Of a DNA stretch of 6,396 nt, positions 1-5,895 are shown in pieces; within the stretch, counting starts at the first letter, position 1, and each line of letters starts with the position of its first letter. The DNA lies in the NCBI GenBank assembly GCA_030950865.1, contig JAUZQR010000103.1, positions 1-6,396 of the forward strand, given 5' to 3'. This stretch comes from Mariprofundaceae bacterium (GTDB lineage: Bacteria > Pseudomonadota > Zetaproteobacteria > Mariprofundales > Mariprofundaceae). The notes under the pieces were generated by a model. The model searched no databases, was not told where the DNA came from, and was given only the letters and a program-made list of their open reading frames with translations. Position numbers and translations under genes: made by a program.

Positions 1-462
1 ATAGACATTACTCTGCAGTATATTCGCTGGAATCATTGTGTAATAAAATCCATTGCTTTGTTGGCAAGTGTTTTGGGCAAACAAGAAGCCGCATTAAAAG
101 GTGCTGATGAAGCCTTTTGGCTGGATGAAGATGCTCACGTATTGGAAGGCTGTGCAACCAATATTCTAGCGATTATTAATGGCGCTTTGGTCACCCACCC
201 GCTTGATCATCAAGTCTTGGGTGGCATTACCCGTGATATGGCAATTCGTGTTGCAAAAGAACATGGGTTTCGTGTGGAAGAGCGTCCTTGGCGTTTGGAT
301 GAGACTGGCTTAAGTGAAACCATGATGAGCAGTACGACCAATGCCGTTATGCCGATTTTCTGCATCAACGAGCAAATCATTGGCGATGGCAAACCTGGTG
401 AGCTAACCATGCAAATTCGTACTTGGATGCTTGAAGCTATGGAAACACTGCGTAGTGCCTGA
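1..462 (+). CDS. dat: D-amino-acid aminotransferase (class IV PLP aminotransferase), C-terminal part; 5' end outside window
   Basis: Frame 1 is open from the first base to the TGA at 460-462, giving the last 153 residues of a fold-type IV PLP aminotransferase. D-amino-acid transaminases interconvert D-alanine and 2-oxoglutarate with pyruvate and D-glutamate, supplying D-amino acids for peptidoglycan; the enzyme is cytosolic. Visible motifs: the PLP-lysine motif VIKS (Lys codon 46-48) followed by LLASVLGKQEA; the glutamate in VLEGCATN (codon 145-147) that contacts the PLP pyridine nitrogen; LGGITRD; and SSTTNAVMP at about 328-354, matching the SSTTSEVTP stretch typical of D-AAT, then IGDGKPG. 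This last block favours D-AAT over the related branched-chain aminotransferase (ilvE) or aminodeoxychorismate lyase (pabC). The N-terminal domain is not in view. The TTG at 58 is internal and not a true start. The next gene begins 5 bases after the stop. Confidence 0.87.
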   Translation: MDITLQYIRWNHCVIKSIALLASVLGKQEAALKGADEAFWLDEDAHVLEGCATNILAIINGALVTHPLDHQVLGGITRDMAIRVAKEHGFRVEERPWRLDETGLSETMMSSTTNAVMPIFCINEQIIGDGKPGELTMQIRTWMLEAMETLRSA

Positions 463-467
463 TTGTT

Positions 468-1115
468 ATGGGAAATAATATTCAAGCTGTCTTATTGGAT
501 ATGGATGGAACATTGGTTGATGCCTTTGCACCCATTGTCCGTGCCATGAATCAAACACTGCAAGAGTTCGGCTTGCCTCAAATGTCTGATGCTGATATTC
601 GCCGTCATACAGGTAAAGGTGATTGCAGCATGACTACGCTATTTGGTGCGCAAAAAGAGACTGCTGGCAAACGTTTCTTAGAAATTCACGATGAGGACTA
701 TTTTACAGGTATTTTCCCACTTACAGGTGCAAATGAGTTGTTAAACTGGCTGCAAGATAAGCAACTTCCTGTCGCTATTGTCACCAGCAAAGGGCAACAC
801 CGTGCCGAAGCGCAGTTGGCGCACTTGGGCTGGACAGATAAGGTACATACCGTGGTTGGAAAATTAGAAGGTCGTGCCAACAAGCCTGACCCTGAAAGCC
901 TGTTCATCGCTTGTAACACACTACACACAAGAGCTGAAAATACCGTGATGGTTGGTGATGGCACTGCCGATATGAAAGCGGCCAAACGTGCTGGCAGTGT
1001 GGGCATTGGCATCACCGCATCATTTTCGTCAGATGAGCTTCACGAAGCTGGTGCAATACGGACTTTTTCAACACTTATTGAGGTTCAAACATGGCTGAAA
1101 ACACAGATACACTGA
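468..1115 (+). CDS. HAD-superfamily phosphatase, phosphoglycolate-phosphatase-like
   Basis: A 215-residue soluble HAD hydrolase with all four catalytic motifs. Motif I is DMDGT at 11-15 (Asp11 nucleophile, Asp13 acid/base). Motif II is VTSK at 105-108. The motif III lysine is Lys139 in NKPDP. Motif IV is VGDGTADM at 162-169 (Asp164 and Asp168 bind Mg2+). Residues about 18-85 lie between motifs I and II and fit the helical C1 cap of the phosphoglycolate phosphatase/beta-phosphoglucomutase subfamily. Length is near that of Gph (about 220-250). The substrate cannot be read from the sequence: phosphoglycolate, a pyrophosphate, a nucleotide or a sugar phosphate are all possible, so no symbol is given. 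The ATG at 468 lies 5 bases after the aminotransferase stop and has no clear Shine-Dalgarno, which suggests translational coupling. The 3' end overlaps hslO by 25 bases. Confidence 0.9.
   Translation: MGNNIQAVLLDMDGTLVDAFAPIVRAMNQTLQEFGLPQMSDADIRRHTGKGDCSMTTLFGAQKETAGKRFLEIHDEDYFTGIFPLTGANELLNWLQDKQLPVAIVTSKGQHRAEAQLAHLGWTDKVHTVVGKLEGRANKPDPESLFIACNTLHTRAENTVMVGDGTADMKAAKRAGSVGIGITASFSSDELHEAGAIRTFSTLIEVQTWLKTQIH
1080..1083 (+). promoter_or_regulatory. Ribosome binding site of hslO inside the HAD gene
   Basis: GAGG seven bases before the ATG at 1091. It lies within the last codons of the upstream phosphatase gene and fixes the hslO start despite the 25-base overlap. Confidence 0.6.
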
Positions 1116-1936
1116 TTCGTTTTTTGTTGCCAGAAGCACATACTCGTGGTGCGATTATTCGTGGTACAAATATTGTTGAGAAAGCCATAGCCATACATGG
1201 TTTGAGTGGCATTCCCGCAGAAATGATGAGCAAGACTTTATTGGCATCCATTGTTTTATTAAGTGTCAGTAAAGGCGGCATACGTCAGGTCTTGCAACTG
1301 GATAGTCACCCCAGTCAGCCGCATGCCCCCATTCGACGTATTTTGGCAGAAGCTCGTCCTGGTCATGTACGTGGTTATCTAAATTGGCAAGAAAATCATG
1401 CTGGTCATCGCAATAAACAGGAAACAGGCATTTCTGCATGGATGGGTCGCCCACTGCATATCTCTACAGTACGCGATATGGGCTTTGGTACGCCGTATGT
1501 ATCCACCATTGAACATGATTCAGAATATTTAGCCGATCATATCCTGCATTACCTAAATCAATCGGTGCAAGTACAAGCAGATATTATTTTAACGCCCAAT
1601 TTAGCACTGTTTATTGAGGCCATGCCAGGTTGCCAAGAAAGCAGTTGGTTTGAAGCGGTCAAAGCCATGGCTGCAATTAGTGATGATGCACTACAAAATG
1701 ATAAGCCCGAAACAGTGTTGCATGCCTTTGATGATTTAAAATGCAAAATCGTTGGTCATGATGGTTATAGCTACGAATGTGGTTGTAGTATCGAAAAAAT
1801 GGCGAATGCATTGACTGGTTTTGCGCATGATGAATTACAGGACTTGGTGGATGATCAAGGTAATGTCACGGTTTCCTGCCAATATTGCAGTAACCACTAC
1901 AGCATTTCCCTCTCTGATATTCAAATAGACCCATAA
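1091..1936 (+). CDS. hslO: Hsp33 redox-regulated holdase chaperone
   Basis: A 281-residue Hsp33. This cytosolic holdase is inactive while reduced and zinc-bound; oxidative unfolding activates it to bind unfolding proteins under peroxide or hypochlorous acid stress combined with heat. The N-terminal domain (about 8-180) carries the typical RGAIIRGTNIVEKA opening and the GYLNWQENHAG and PYVSTIEHDSEYLADHI stretches. The C-terminal redox switch has Cys230-X-Cys232 and Cys263-X2-Cys266, four zinc ligands with the same between-pair spacing as E. coli Hsp33 (232/234 and 265/268). Cys181 and Cys218 are extra. Length is slightly below the E. coli protein (about 290). The ATG at 1091 is supported by GAGG at 1080-1083, seven bases upstream, and by the match to the family N-terminus. 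The start lies inside the preceding HAD gene, so the genes are probably cotranscribed. Confidence 0.96.
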   Translation: MAENTDTLIRFLLPEAHTRGAIIRGTNIVEKAIAIHGLSGIPAEMMSKTLLASIVLLSVSKGGIRQVLQLDSHPSQPHAPIRRILAEARPGHVRGYLNWQENHAGHRNKQETGISAWMGRPLHISTVRDMGFGTPYVSTIEHDSEYLADHILHYLNQSVQVQADIILTPNLALFIEAMPGCQESSWFEAVKAMAAISDDALQNDKPETVLHAFDDLKCKIVGHDGYSYECGCSIEKMANALTGFAHDELQDLVDDQGNVTVSCQYCSNHYSISLSDIQIDP

Positions 1937-1958
1937 ACTGAGACTCATAAACAGACAT

Positions 1959-1990
1959 AAAAAAAAGCGGCCTGATTGCTCAGACCGCTT
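1959..1990 (-). terminator. Rho-independent terminator of the peroxiredoxin gene
   Basis: Arms AAGCGG+C+CTGA (1965-1975) and TCAG+A+CCGCTT (1980-1990) enclose a 4-base loop. Read on the minus strand, the RNA forms an 11-bp stem in which the odd position is a U-G wobble, the loop is GCAA (a GNRA tetraloop), and the tail is a U run (complement of the A run 1959-1966). Read on the plus strand, the same position is a C-A mismatch and no T run follows, so the element is built for the minus-strand gene ending at 2018. It might weakly stop hslO transcripts too. Confidence 0.88.
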
Positions 1991-2017
1991 AAACTCCCAG
2001 TAAAGCAGTTACAACTA

Positions 2018-2620
2018 TTACAGTTTATCTGCTTCAGAAGCCAAGTAAGAAGCTACACCATCAGCATCAGCAACCATACCTTTATCACCTTTATTCCAAC
2101 CTGCAGGGCAAACTTCGCCGTGTTCTTCATGGAATTGAAGCGCATCAATCATGCGCAACATTTCATCAACATTGCGACCCAATGGTAGATGATTCACCAC
2201 TTGATGCATCACTGCACCATCTTTATCAATCAAGAAAGAACCACGGAAAGCCACGCCTGCCTCATCAAATTCAACATCATAGGCTTGGCAGATTTCATGT
2301 TTCACATCTGCAACCAATGGATAAGCTACTTCGCCAATACCACCTTCATTCACCGCTGTGTTGCGCCATGCTGCATGGGTAAATTGTGAATCAATCGAAC
2401 AACCAATCACTTGTACGCCACGGGCTTCAAATTCTTTGATACGATGATCAAATGCAATTAATTCTGATGGACATACAAAGGTAAAGTCCAAAGGATAGAA
2501 AAATAACACCACATATTTACCTTTATAATCAGACAAAGAAAAACTTTCATTAATTGAGCCATCTGCCATTACTGCTGCTGCAGTAAACGCAGGGGCCTGC
2601 TTACCAACCAATACACTCAT
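2018..2620 (-). CDS. Typical 2-Cys peroxiredoxin (AhpC/TSA family, Prx1 type)
   Basis: A 200-residue cytosolic thiol peroxidase that reduces hydrogen peroxide, organic peroxides and peroxynitrite, then is recycled by thioredoxin or an AhpF-like reductase. The peroxidatic cysteine is Cys50 in PLDFTFVCPSE, with Thr47 in the active-site PxxxT/SxxC signature and Arg127 (FRGSF) as the conserved arginine. The resolving cysteine is Cys171 in VCPAGW near the C-terminus, so the enzyme should form intersubunit disulfides. A GGIG sequence at 93-96 and a Tyr-Leu pair at 192-193 sit where overoxidation-sensitive Prx have GGLG and YF. The ATG at 2620 is preceded by a strong AGGAG (2626-2630). The end is followed by a strong terminator. 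The CDF gene lies 120 bases upstream on the same strand with no clear terminator between, so read-through is possible, but spacing favours a separate promoter. Whether it is named ahpC, tsaA or prxA cannot be settled here. Confidence 0.95.
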   Translation of the reverse strand: MSVLVGKQAPAFTAAAVMADGSINESFSLSDYKGKYVVLFFYPLDFTFVCPSELIAFDHRIKEFEARGVQVIGCSIDSQFTHAAWRNTAVNEGGIGEVAYPLVADVKHEICQAYDVEFDEAGVAFRGSFLIDKDGAVMHQVVNHLPLGRNVDEMLRMIDALQFHEEHGEVCPAGWNKGDKGMVADADGVASYLASEADKL

Positions 2621-2625
2621 AAAAA

Positions 2626-2630
2626 CTCCT
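2626..2630 (-). promoter_or_regulatory. Strong Shine-Dalgarno of the peroxiredoxin gene
   Basis: The minus strand reads AGGAG, followed by TTTTT and the ATG at 2620. It is the best ribosome binding site in the window, fitting a highly expressed peroxiredoxin. Confidence 0.75.
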
Positions 2631-2708
2631 TTTTTTCGCTTATAGCATTTCAGCCAAATCGTATGAGCGATAGTTTAGGCAAACTGATGCCTTGATACCA
2701 CCCTTTGT

Positions 2709-2738
2709 TCTATAAGGTTGAAACAACGTATAAAACAA
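2709..2738 (-). promoter_or_regulatory. Possible sigma-70-like promoter for the peroxiredoxin gene
   Basis: On the minus strand, TTGTTT (2733-2738) and TATAGA (2709-2714) are separated by 18 bases, which would give a leader of about 80 bases. A competing extended -10-like TGC-TATAAG lies at 2639-2647 but would start transcription almost at the Shine-Dalgarno. Both are weak matches found by eye in AT-rich sequence. The rest of the 120-base gap (2621-2740) shows only a short AGTTT-AGGC-AAACT inverted repeat at 2672-2685. Confidence 0.25.
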
Positions 2739-2740
2739 CT

Positions 2741-3712
2741 TTATTCGCTACTGGATTTATCTTGCGGTGAAGCAAACTCAATAAAAATATGTTTGGCCTC
2801 TGGAGAAACGCGTGCCACATCTTCTTCTAACGAGCGCCGAATAGCATTCAGCTTATGCATAAAACGAATAGCTTGAGCAATTTCATCCTCGGACATATCA
2901 GCAAAAATAGCTTCTTCGCGTAGCTCAACCTCTGCCATTAATAATGTTTCTTCAGGTGATAAAACAATGCTATTCACACGCTGTACGGTCTGAACCTGCT
3001 CATCTGCACGCCATAATTTACTGGCAACTTCATTCACTTCATCATCGGAATGATTTAATAAATACTTGCGATTGGTTGCAGCTAGAAAATATGCCAAAGC
3101 GCCCATCAATATGCCAATGCAAATGGCTGCAATGCCATCAAAAATTACTGAGCCAGTCCAAAATGACAACCCAATCCCTAACAATGCAAAGACCAACCCC
3201 AACATCGCCACGCTATCTTCAATCAATACTGCCAATGTCGTTGGATCCCGTGTTTCCACAAAATACTGACGAAAAGCTTTCCCCGCTTCTTTAGCTTGAC
3301 GTAAAAATTCTTTGAGTGCCACAAAAAAAGAGTACCCCTCCACCACAAAAGCTATACCAATAATCACAAAAGGAACCCATGATAGTTCAGGAGCATGCCC
3401 ATGTTGAATTTGTTCAACAGCATGCATAATCGTATAAGCACAACCCAAAAAGAAAATGGTGATTGCTGATACCAAGTTCCAAAAATAACGTTCTTGCCCA
3501 TAACCAAAGTGGTGATGTGTATCAGCTTTTCGTTGAGAACGTTTTAAACCCAAATACAATAAACATTGATTGGCAGTATCTGCCAACGAATGTACCGCCT
3601 CAGCCAGCAATGCACTGGAGCCTGAAAGTGCAAAACCTATAAATTTGGCAACTGTAACAATGCTATTACCAAAAATGGCTGTAACAACTGCTTTGCTTGA
3701 ACCGTCTGACAT
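2741..3712 (-). CDS. Cation diffusion facilitator (CDF) family transporter with non-canonical TM5 site
   Basis: A 323-residue inner-membrane CDF protein, a family that exports divalent metals (Zn, Fe, Mn, Co) in exchange for protons. Six hydrophobic segments lie near 10-30, 34-55, 78-100, 112-134, 160-183 and 186-210, followed by a cytosolic domain (about 215-323) that ends in an acidic, serine-rich tail. TM2 has the metal-site motif HSLAD (His41, Asp45). The DTHHHFGYGQERYFWNLVSA stretch (64-83) is the family's TM2-TM3 signature. In TM5, where FieF/YiiP-type proteins have HxxxD, this one has LIEDSVAMLG (Glu165-Asp166), as in the SLC30A9-like branch. Metal specificity is therefore open and no symbol is given. 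The cytosolic domain is rich in Glu/Asp. The ATG at 3712 has AAAGG (3718-3722) five bases upstream. It is divergent from gloB. Confidence 0.92.
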   Translation of the reverse strand: MSDGSSKAVVTAIFGNSIVTVAKFIGFALSGSSALLAEAVHSLADTANQCLLYLGLKRSQRKADTHHHFGYGQERYFWNLVSAITIFFLGCAYTIMHAVEQIQHGHAPELSWVPFVIIGIAFVVEGYSFFVALKEFLRQAKEAGKAFRQYFVETRDPTTLAVLIEDSVAMLGLVFALLGIGLSFWTGSVIFDGIAAICIGILMGALAYFLAATNRKYLLNHSDDEVNEVASKLWRADEQVQTVQRVNSIVLSPEETLLMAEVELREEAIFADMSEDEIAQAIRFMHKLNAIRRSLEEDVARVSPEAKHIFIEFASPQDKSSSE

Positions 3713-3738
3713 AACTACCTTTACCTTTTTTAATCACC

Positions 3739-3759
3739 GCAAACACAAAGCTGGTTTGC
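3739..3759. repeat. Short inverted repeat in the CDF/gloB divergent intergenic region
   Basis: GCAAAC (3739-3744) and GTTTGC (3754-3759) are perfect 6-base arms separated by nine bases, placed in the middle of the 87-base gap between the divergent starts at 3712 and 3800. This could be an operator for a dimeric regulator, but arms this short also occur by chance. No convincing -35/-10 pair could be assigned in either direction in this gap. Confidence 0.25.
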
Positions 3760-3799
3760 ATCTTCAATATTTATTTAAGATGGGCTAAGCTACCCCACC

Positions 3800-4588
3800 A
3801 TGTGGTCTTATCAACATCAACTCTTTACCGTACACCAACTCTCTGCCCTCAGCGATAATTATATCTATCTCATTGAAGCAAAAGACAGTGATGCTTTAGC
3901 CGTGGTTGACCCTGCCGATGCCAGTGTGGTGAATCAAGCCTGTGCCAGCTTGGGCAAATCATTAACACACATCTTAAACACCCATCATCATTGGGATCAT
4001 ACCGATGGTAATAAAGCACTCAAACAACGCTGGAACTGCATCGTCATTGGAGCAGCCGATGATACGGCACGTATTCCTTGTATTGATATACAGGTTTCAG
4101 AGAAGACATTCCCTGAACTTGAAGGGCTAAATATTCAGGTCTTGAGCGTGAGTGGACATACATTGGGGCATATTGCTTATGTGATTGATGATGCGCTTTT
4201 TTGTGGTGACACATTGTTTGGTGCAGGTTGCGGGCGATTATTTGAAGGTACACCAGCCCAAATGTGGCAAAGCCTGCAAAAAATAGCTGCGTTGCCTGAT
4301 GATACGCAAGTTTATTGCGCTCATGAATACACCCTACCCAATTTACGTTTTGCACGTGATGTCGATACTGATAATACTATATTGCAGCAACGTATTCATG
4401 ATGACACACAAACACGCATGAAAAAACAGCCTACCATTCCATCCAGTATAGGTCTGGAAAAAGCCACTAACCCATTTCTACGCCCATTGGATACTGTTTT
4501 TATAGATACTTATGCCAAAGCACAGCATATAGATGCGAATGCCTTGGATGTTTTTACCCATTTGCGTCAATCAAAGGATAGGTGGTAG
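3800..4588 (+). CDS. gloB: Hydroxyacylglutathione hydrolase (glyoxalase II)
   Basis: A 262-residue cytosolic metallo-beta-lactamase-fold hydrolase that cleaves S-D-lactoylglutathione to D-lactate and glutathione, the second step of methylglyoxal detoxification after GloA. The binuclear metal motif THHHWDH at 61-67 supplies His62, His64, Asp66 and His67. The other ligands are His120 (SGHTLGH), Asp137 (FCGDTLF) and His175 (CAHEYT). The early SALSDNYIYLI stretch matches the conserved N-terminal DNYIW/Y block. The C-terminal glutathione-binding domain follows from about 176, including the conserved NPFLR at 224-228. Length is normal for GloB (about 250-260). The ATG at 3800 is the only start that fits the family N-terminus, but no Shine-Dalgarno is obvious before it. 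It converges on the antiporter gene with 20 bases between stops and no visible hairpin terminator. Confidence 0.96.
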   Translation: MWSYQHQLFTVHQLSALSDNYIYLIEAKDSDALAVVDPADASVVNQACASLGKSLTHILNTHHHWDHTDGNKALKQRWNCIVIGAADDTARIPCIDIQVSEKTFPELEGLNIQVLSVSGHTLGHIAYVIDDALFCGDTLFGAGCGRLFEGTPAQMWQSLQKIAALPDDTQVYCAHEYTLPNLRFARDVDTDNTILQQRIHDDTQTRMKKQPTIPSSIGLEKATNPFLRPLDTVFIDTYAKAQHIDANALDVFTHLRQSKDRW

Positions 4589-4608
4589 TTTTTTGCTCAA
4601 ATGTTGGA

Positions 4609-5817
4609 TTAATCGCGCCGCAATTTATCGGATATTGCCATAGGGCTGGGATAACGGGTCATAATCAAGTAAGGCGAAATCATAAGCGTTATCACCGTTG
4701 CCAATTGAATTAAATCGCTGGCATGGCTACCAATCACTGTTAATTCCATCGCCAGCATAGCAATCAATAATGAAAACTCAGACATTTGCCCCAAACGCAT
4801 ACCTACTTCTTTGGCTCGTTCTGATTCTTCTCCTGAATATCTCAGTAACCATGAAAACAACCAAGGCTTTAGAGACAAGGCAATACCTGCAAGTATCAAT
4901 GCAGGGATAATAACAGGACCAATATTTGCTAAGGTGAAGCCCGCACCAATGGTGAAGAAAAACATAATTAAGAAAAAATCGCGCAATGGTTTTAAACGCT
5001 CGACAAGAAACATCGACACAGGGTGATGTGCCAAAGCGACACCTGCAATAAAAGCACCTATCTCATGCGATAAACCAACTGTATGAGCTAATTGAGCCAT
5101 AGCCAAACACCAACCAATCGCCAATAAAAACATATATTCTTGAAATTGATCAAAGCGTTGAATCAATCTTTTTAAAATGAGTCGCTCTATAGAATAAGCC
5201 AAAATAAATAAACCTGGCAACCATAAAAGTGGAAGAAGCATTGGAAGAAGTGCTATACCACCACCTGTTGCAGCATGGGACATTTGCAACATGGTTAGTA
5301 CACCAATTGCCAACACATCCTGTAATAATAAAATACTAATCATTACCTCACCTGTTCTAAGGTGATGTAAGACGGTTGTTGGTAATAATTTCAGTCCAAT
5401 AATCGTACTTGAAAAAGTCATTGCAACACCAATAACCAATGATTCAAACCATGAAAACCCAAAAGAAAAAGCCACAATAAAGCCTACAGACATCAGTAGT
5501 ATGGCACTTATTAAGGTGGTTAACGTTGTTTCACGAAGTAATTGTTTTAACTTCTGTGGCGGAAGGTTCATACCCAATAAAAATAATAAAAACATGATAC
5601 CAATATCTGAAATTTGCTCGACTAAATGTGCATTATCAATCCAATCCAGCACCATAGGCCCTAACAACACACCCAAAGCAATGTAGCTCACCAAAATGGC
5701 TTGCCGCGCATACAATGCCAACGTTGCCAAAATTGCAGCACCGAAAAAAATAAGAAACATGGTAAAAATGACTGAGGTTTGAGCCCCTGCTTCTGATAAC
5801 GTTTCCATATTCGTCAT
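4609..5817 (-). CDS. Kef-type (CPA2) monovalent cation/proton antiporter, membrane domain only
   Basis: A 402-residue, highly hydrophobic inner-membrane protein of the Na+/H+ exchanger (CPA2, Kef/YbaL) fold, with about a dozen predicted membrane segments between residues 15 and 385. Family stretches visible: FLLFLLGMNL (76-85), FSSTIIGLKLLP (135-146), LLLQDVLAIG with Gln166-Asp167 at the usual ion-site position, EIGAFIAGVALA (252-263), KPLRDFFLIMFFFTIGAGF (276-294) and GQMSEFSLLIAMLA (343-356). The family exchanges K+ or Na+ for H+. E. coli KefB/KefC are about 600 residues because of a C-terminal TrkA-N (KTN) domain that binds NAD(H) and glutathione; here the chain ends soon after the last membrane segment, and the downstream DNA encodes gloB on the other strand, so the domain is really absent. 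The start could be 5817 or Met4 (5808); no Shine-Dalgarno is evident. Ion specificity is unknown. Confidence 0.9.
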   Translation of the reverse strand: MTNMETLSEAGAQTSVIFTMFLIFFGAAILATLALYARQAILVSYIALGVLLGPMVLDWIDNAHLVEQISDIGIMFLLFLLGMNLPPQKLKQLLRETTLTTLISAILLMSVGFIVAFSFGFSWFESLVIGVAMTFSSTIIGLKLLPTTVLHHLRTGEVMISILLLQDVLAIGVLTMLQMSHAATGGGIALLPMLLPLLWLPGLFILAYSIERLILKRLIQRFDQFQEYMFLLAIGWCLAMAQLAHTVGLSHEIGAFIAGVALAHHPVSMFLVERLKPLRDFFLIMFFFTIGAGFTLANIGPVIIPALILAGIALSLKPWLFSWLLRYSGEESERAKEVGMRLGQMSEFSLLIAMLAMELTVIGSHASDLIQLATVITLMISPYLIMTRYPSPMAISDKLRRD

Positions 5818-5845
5818 GATAGCATATAGATATTTTTTTTCTGCT

Positions 5846-5874
5846 TTTAAAAACTATTTACATATCAATTTCAA
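5846..5874 (-). promoter_or_regulatory. Probable sigma-70-like promoter of the antiporter gene
   Basis: On the minus strand, TTGAAA (5869-5874, five of six to the -35 consensus) and TTTAAA (5846-5851, four of six to the -10) are separated by 17 bases. Transcription would begin about 20-25 bases before the ATG at 5817. The surrounding DNA is very AT-rich, so chance matches are common. Confidence 0.4.
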
Positions 5875-5878
5875 ATAA

Positions 5879-5893
5879 AATAACGTTGTTATT
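5879..5893 (-). terminator. Weak hairpin after glgB
   Basis: On the minus strand, AATAAC and GTTATT form a 6-bp stem with a 3-base AAC loop just after the glgB stop (5896-5898), followed by a T-rich TTATTT. The stem has only one G-C pair, so it is at best a weak terminator. Transcripts may read through to the antiporter gene. Confidence 0.25.
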
Positions 5894-5895
5894 AC

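Noticed and set aside
698..1015. A 105-codon minus-strand open frame opposite the HAD phosphatase
   Set aside because: It covers conserved HAD motifs on the other strand and has no independent support.
2182..2389. Plus-strand open frames opposite the peroxiredoxin gene
   Set aside because: They are fully antisense to a well-supported gene, show no family resemblance and lack ribosome binding sites.
2944..3294. A 116-codon plus-strand open frame opposite the CDF transporter
   Set aside because: Its composition is what antisense of a membrane-protein gene gives, there are no recognisable motifs, and the opposite frame is a clear CDF protein.
4044..4355. A 103-codon minus-strand open frame opposite gloB
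   Set aside because: It is antisense to the metal-site region of gloB and has no recognisable domain; judged a shadow.
4609..5817. The antiporter considered as a truncated or frameshifted KefB/KefC gene
   Set aside because: The frame ends cleanly after the last membrane segment, and the DNA beyond encodes intact gloB on the opposite strand, so no remnant of a TrkA-N domain exists. Membrane-only CPA2 proteins are common.
5814..5825. Three-codon minus-strand ORF (ATG CTA TCA TGA) whose stop overlaps the antiporter start codon
   Set aside because: It could be read as a tiny leader peptide for coupling, but it has no Shine-Dalgarno and such short ORFs are common by chance in AT-rich DNA.
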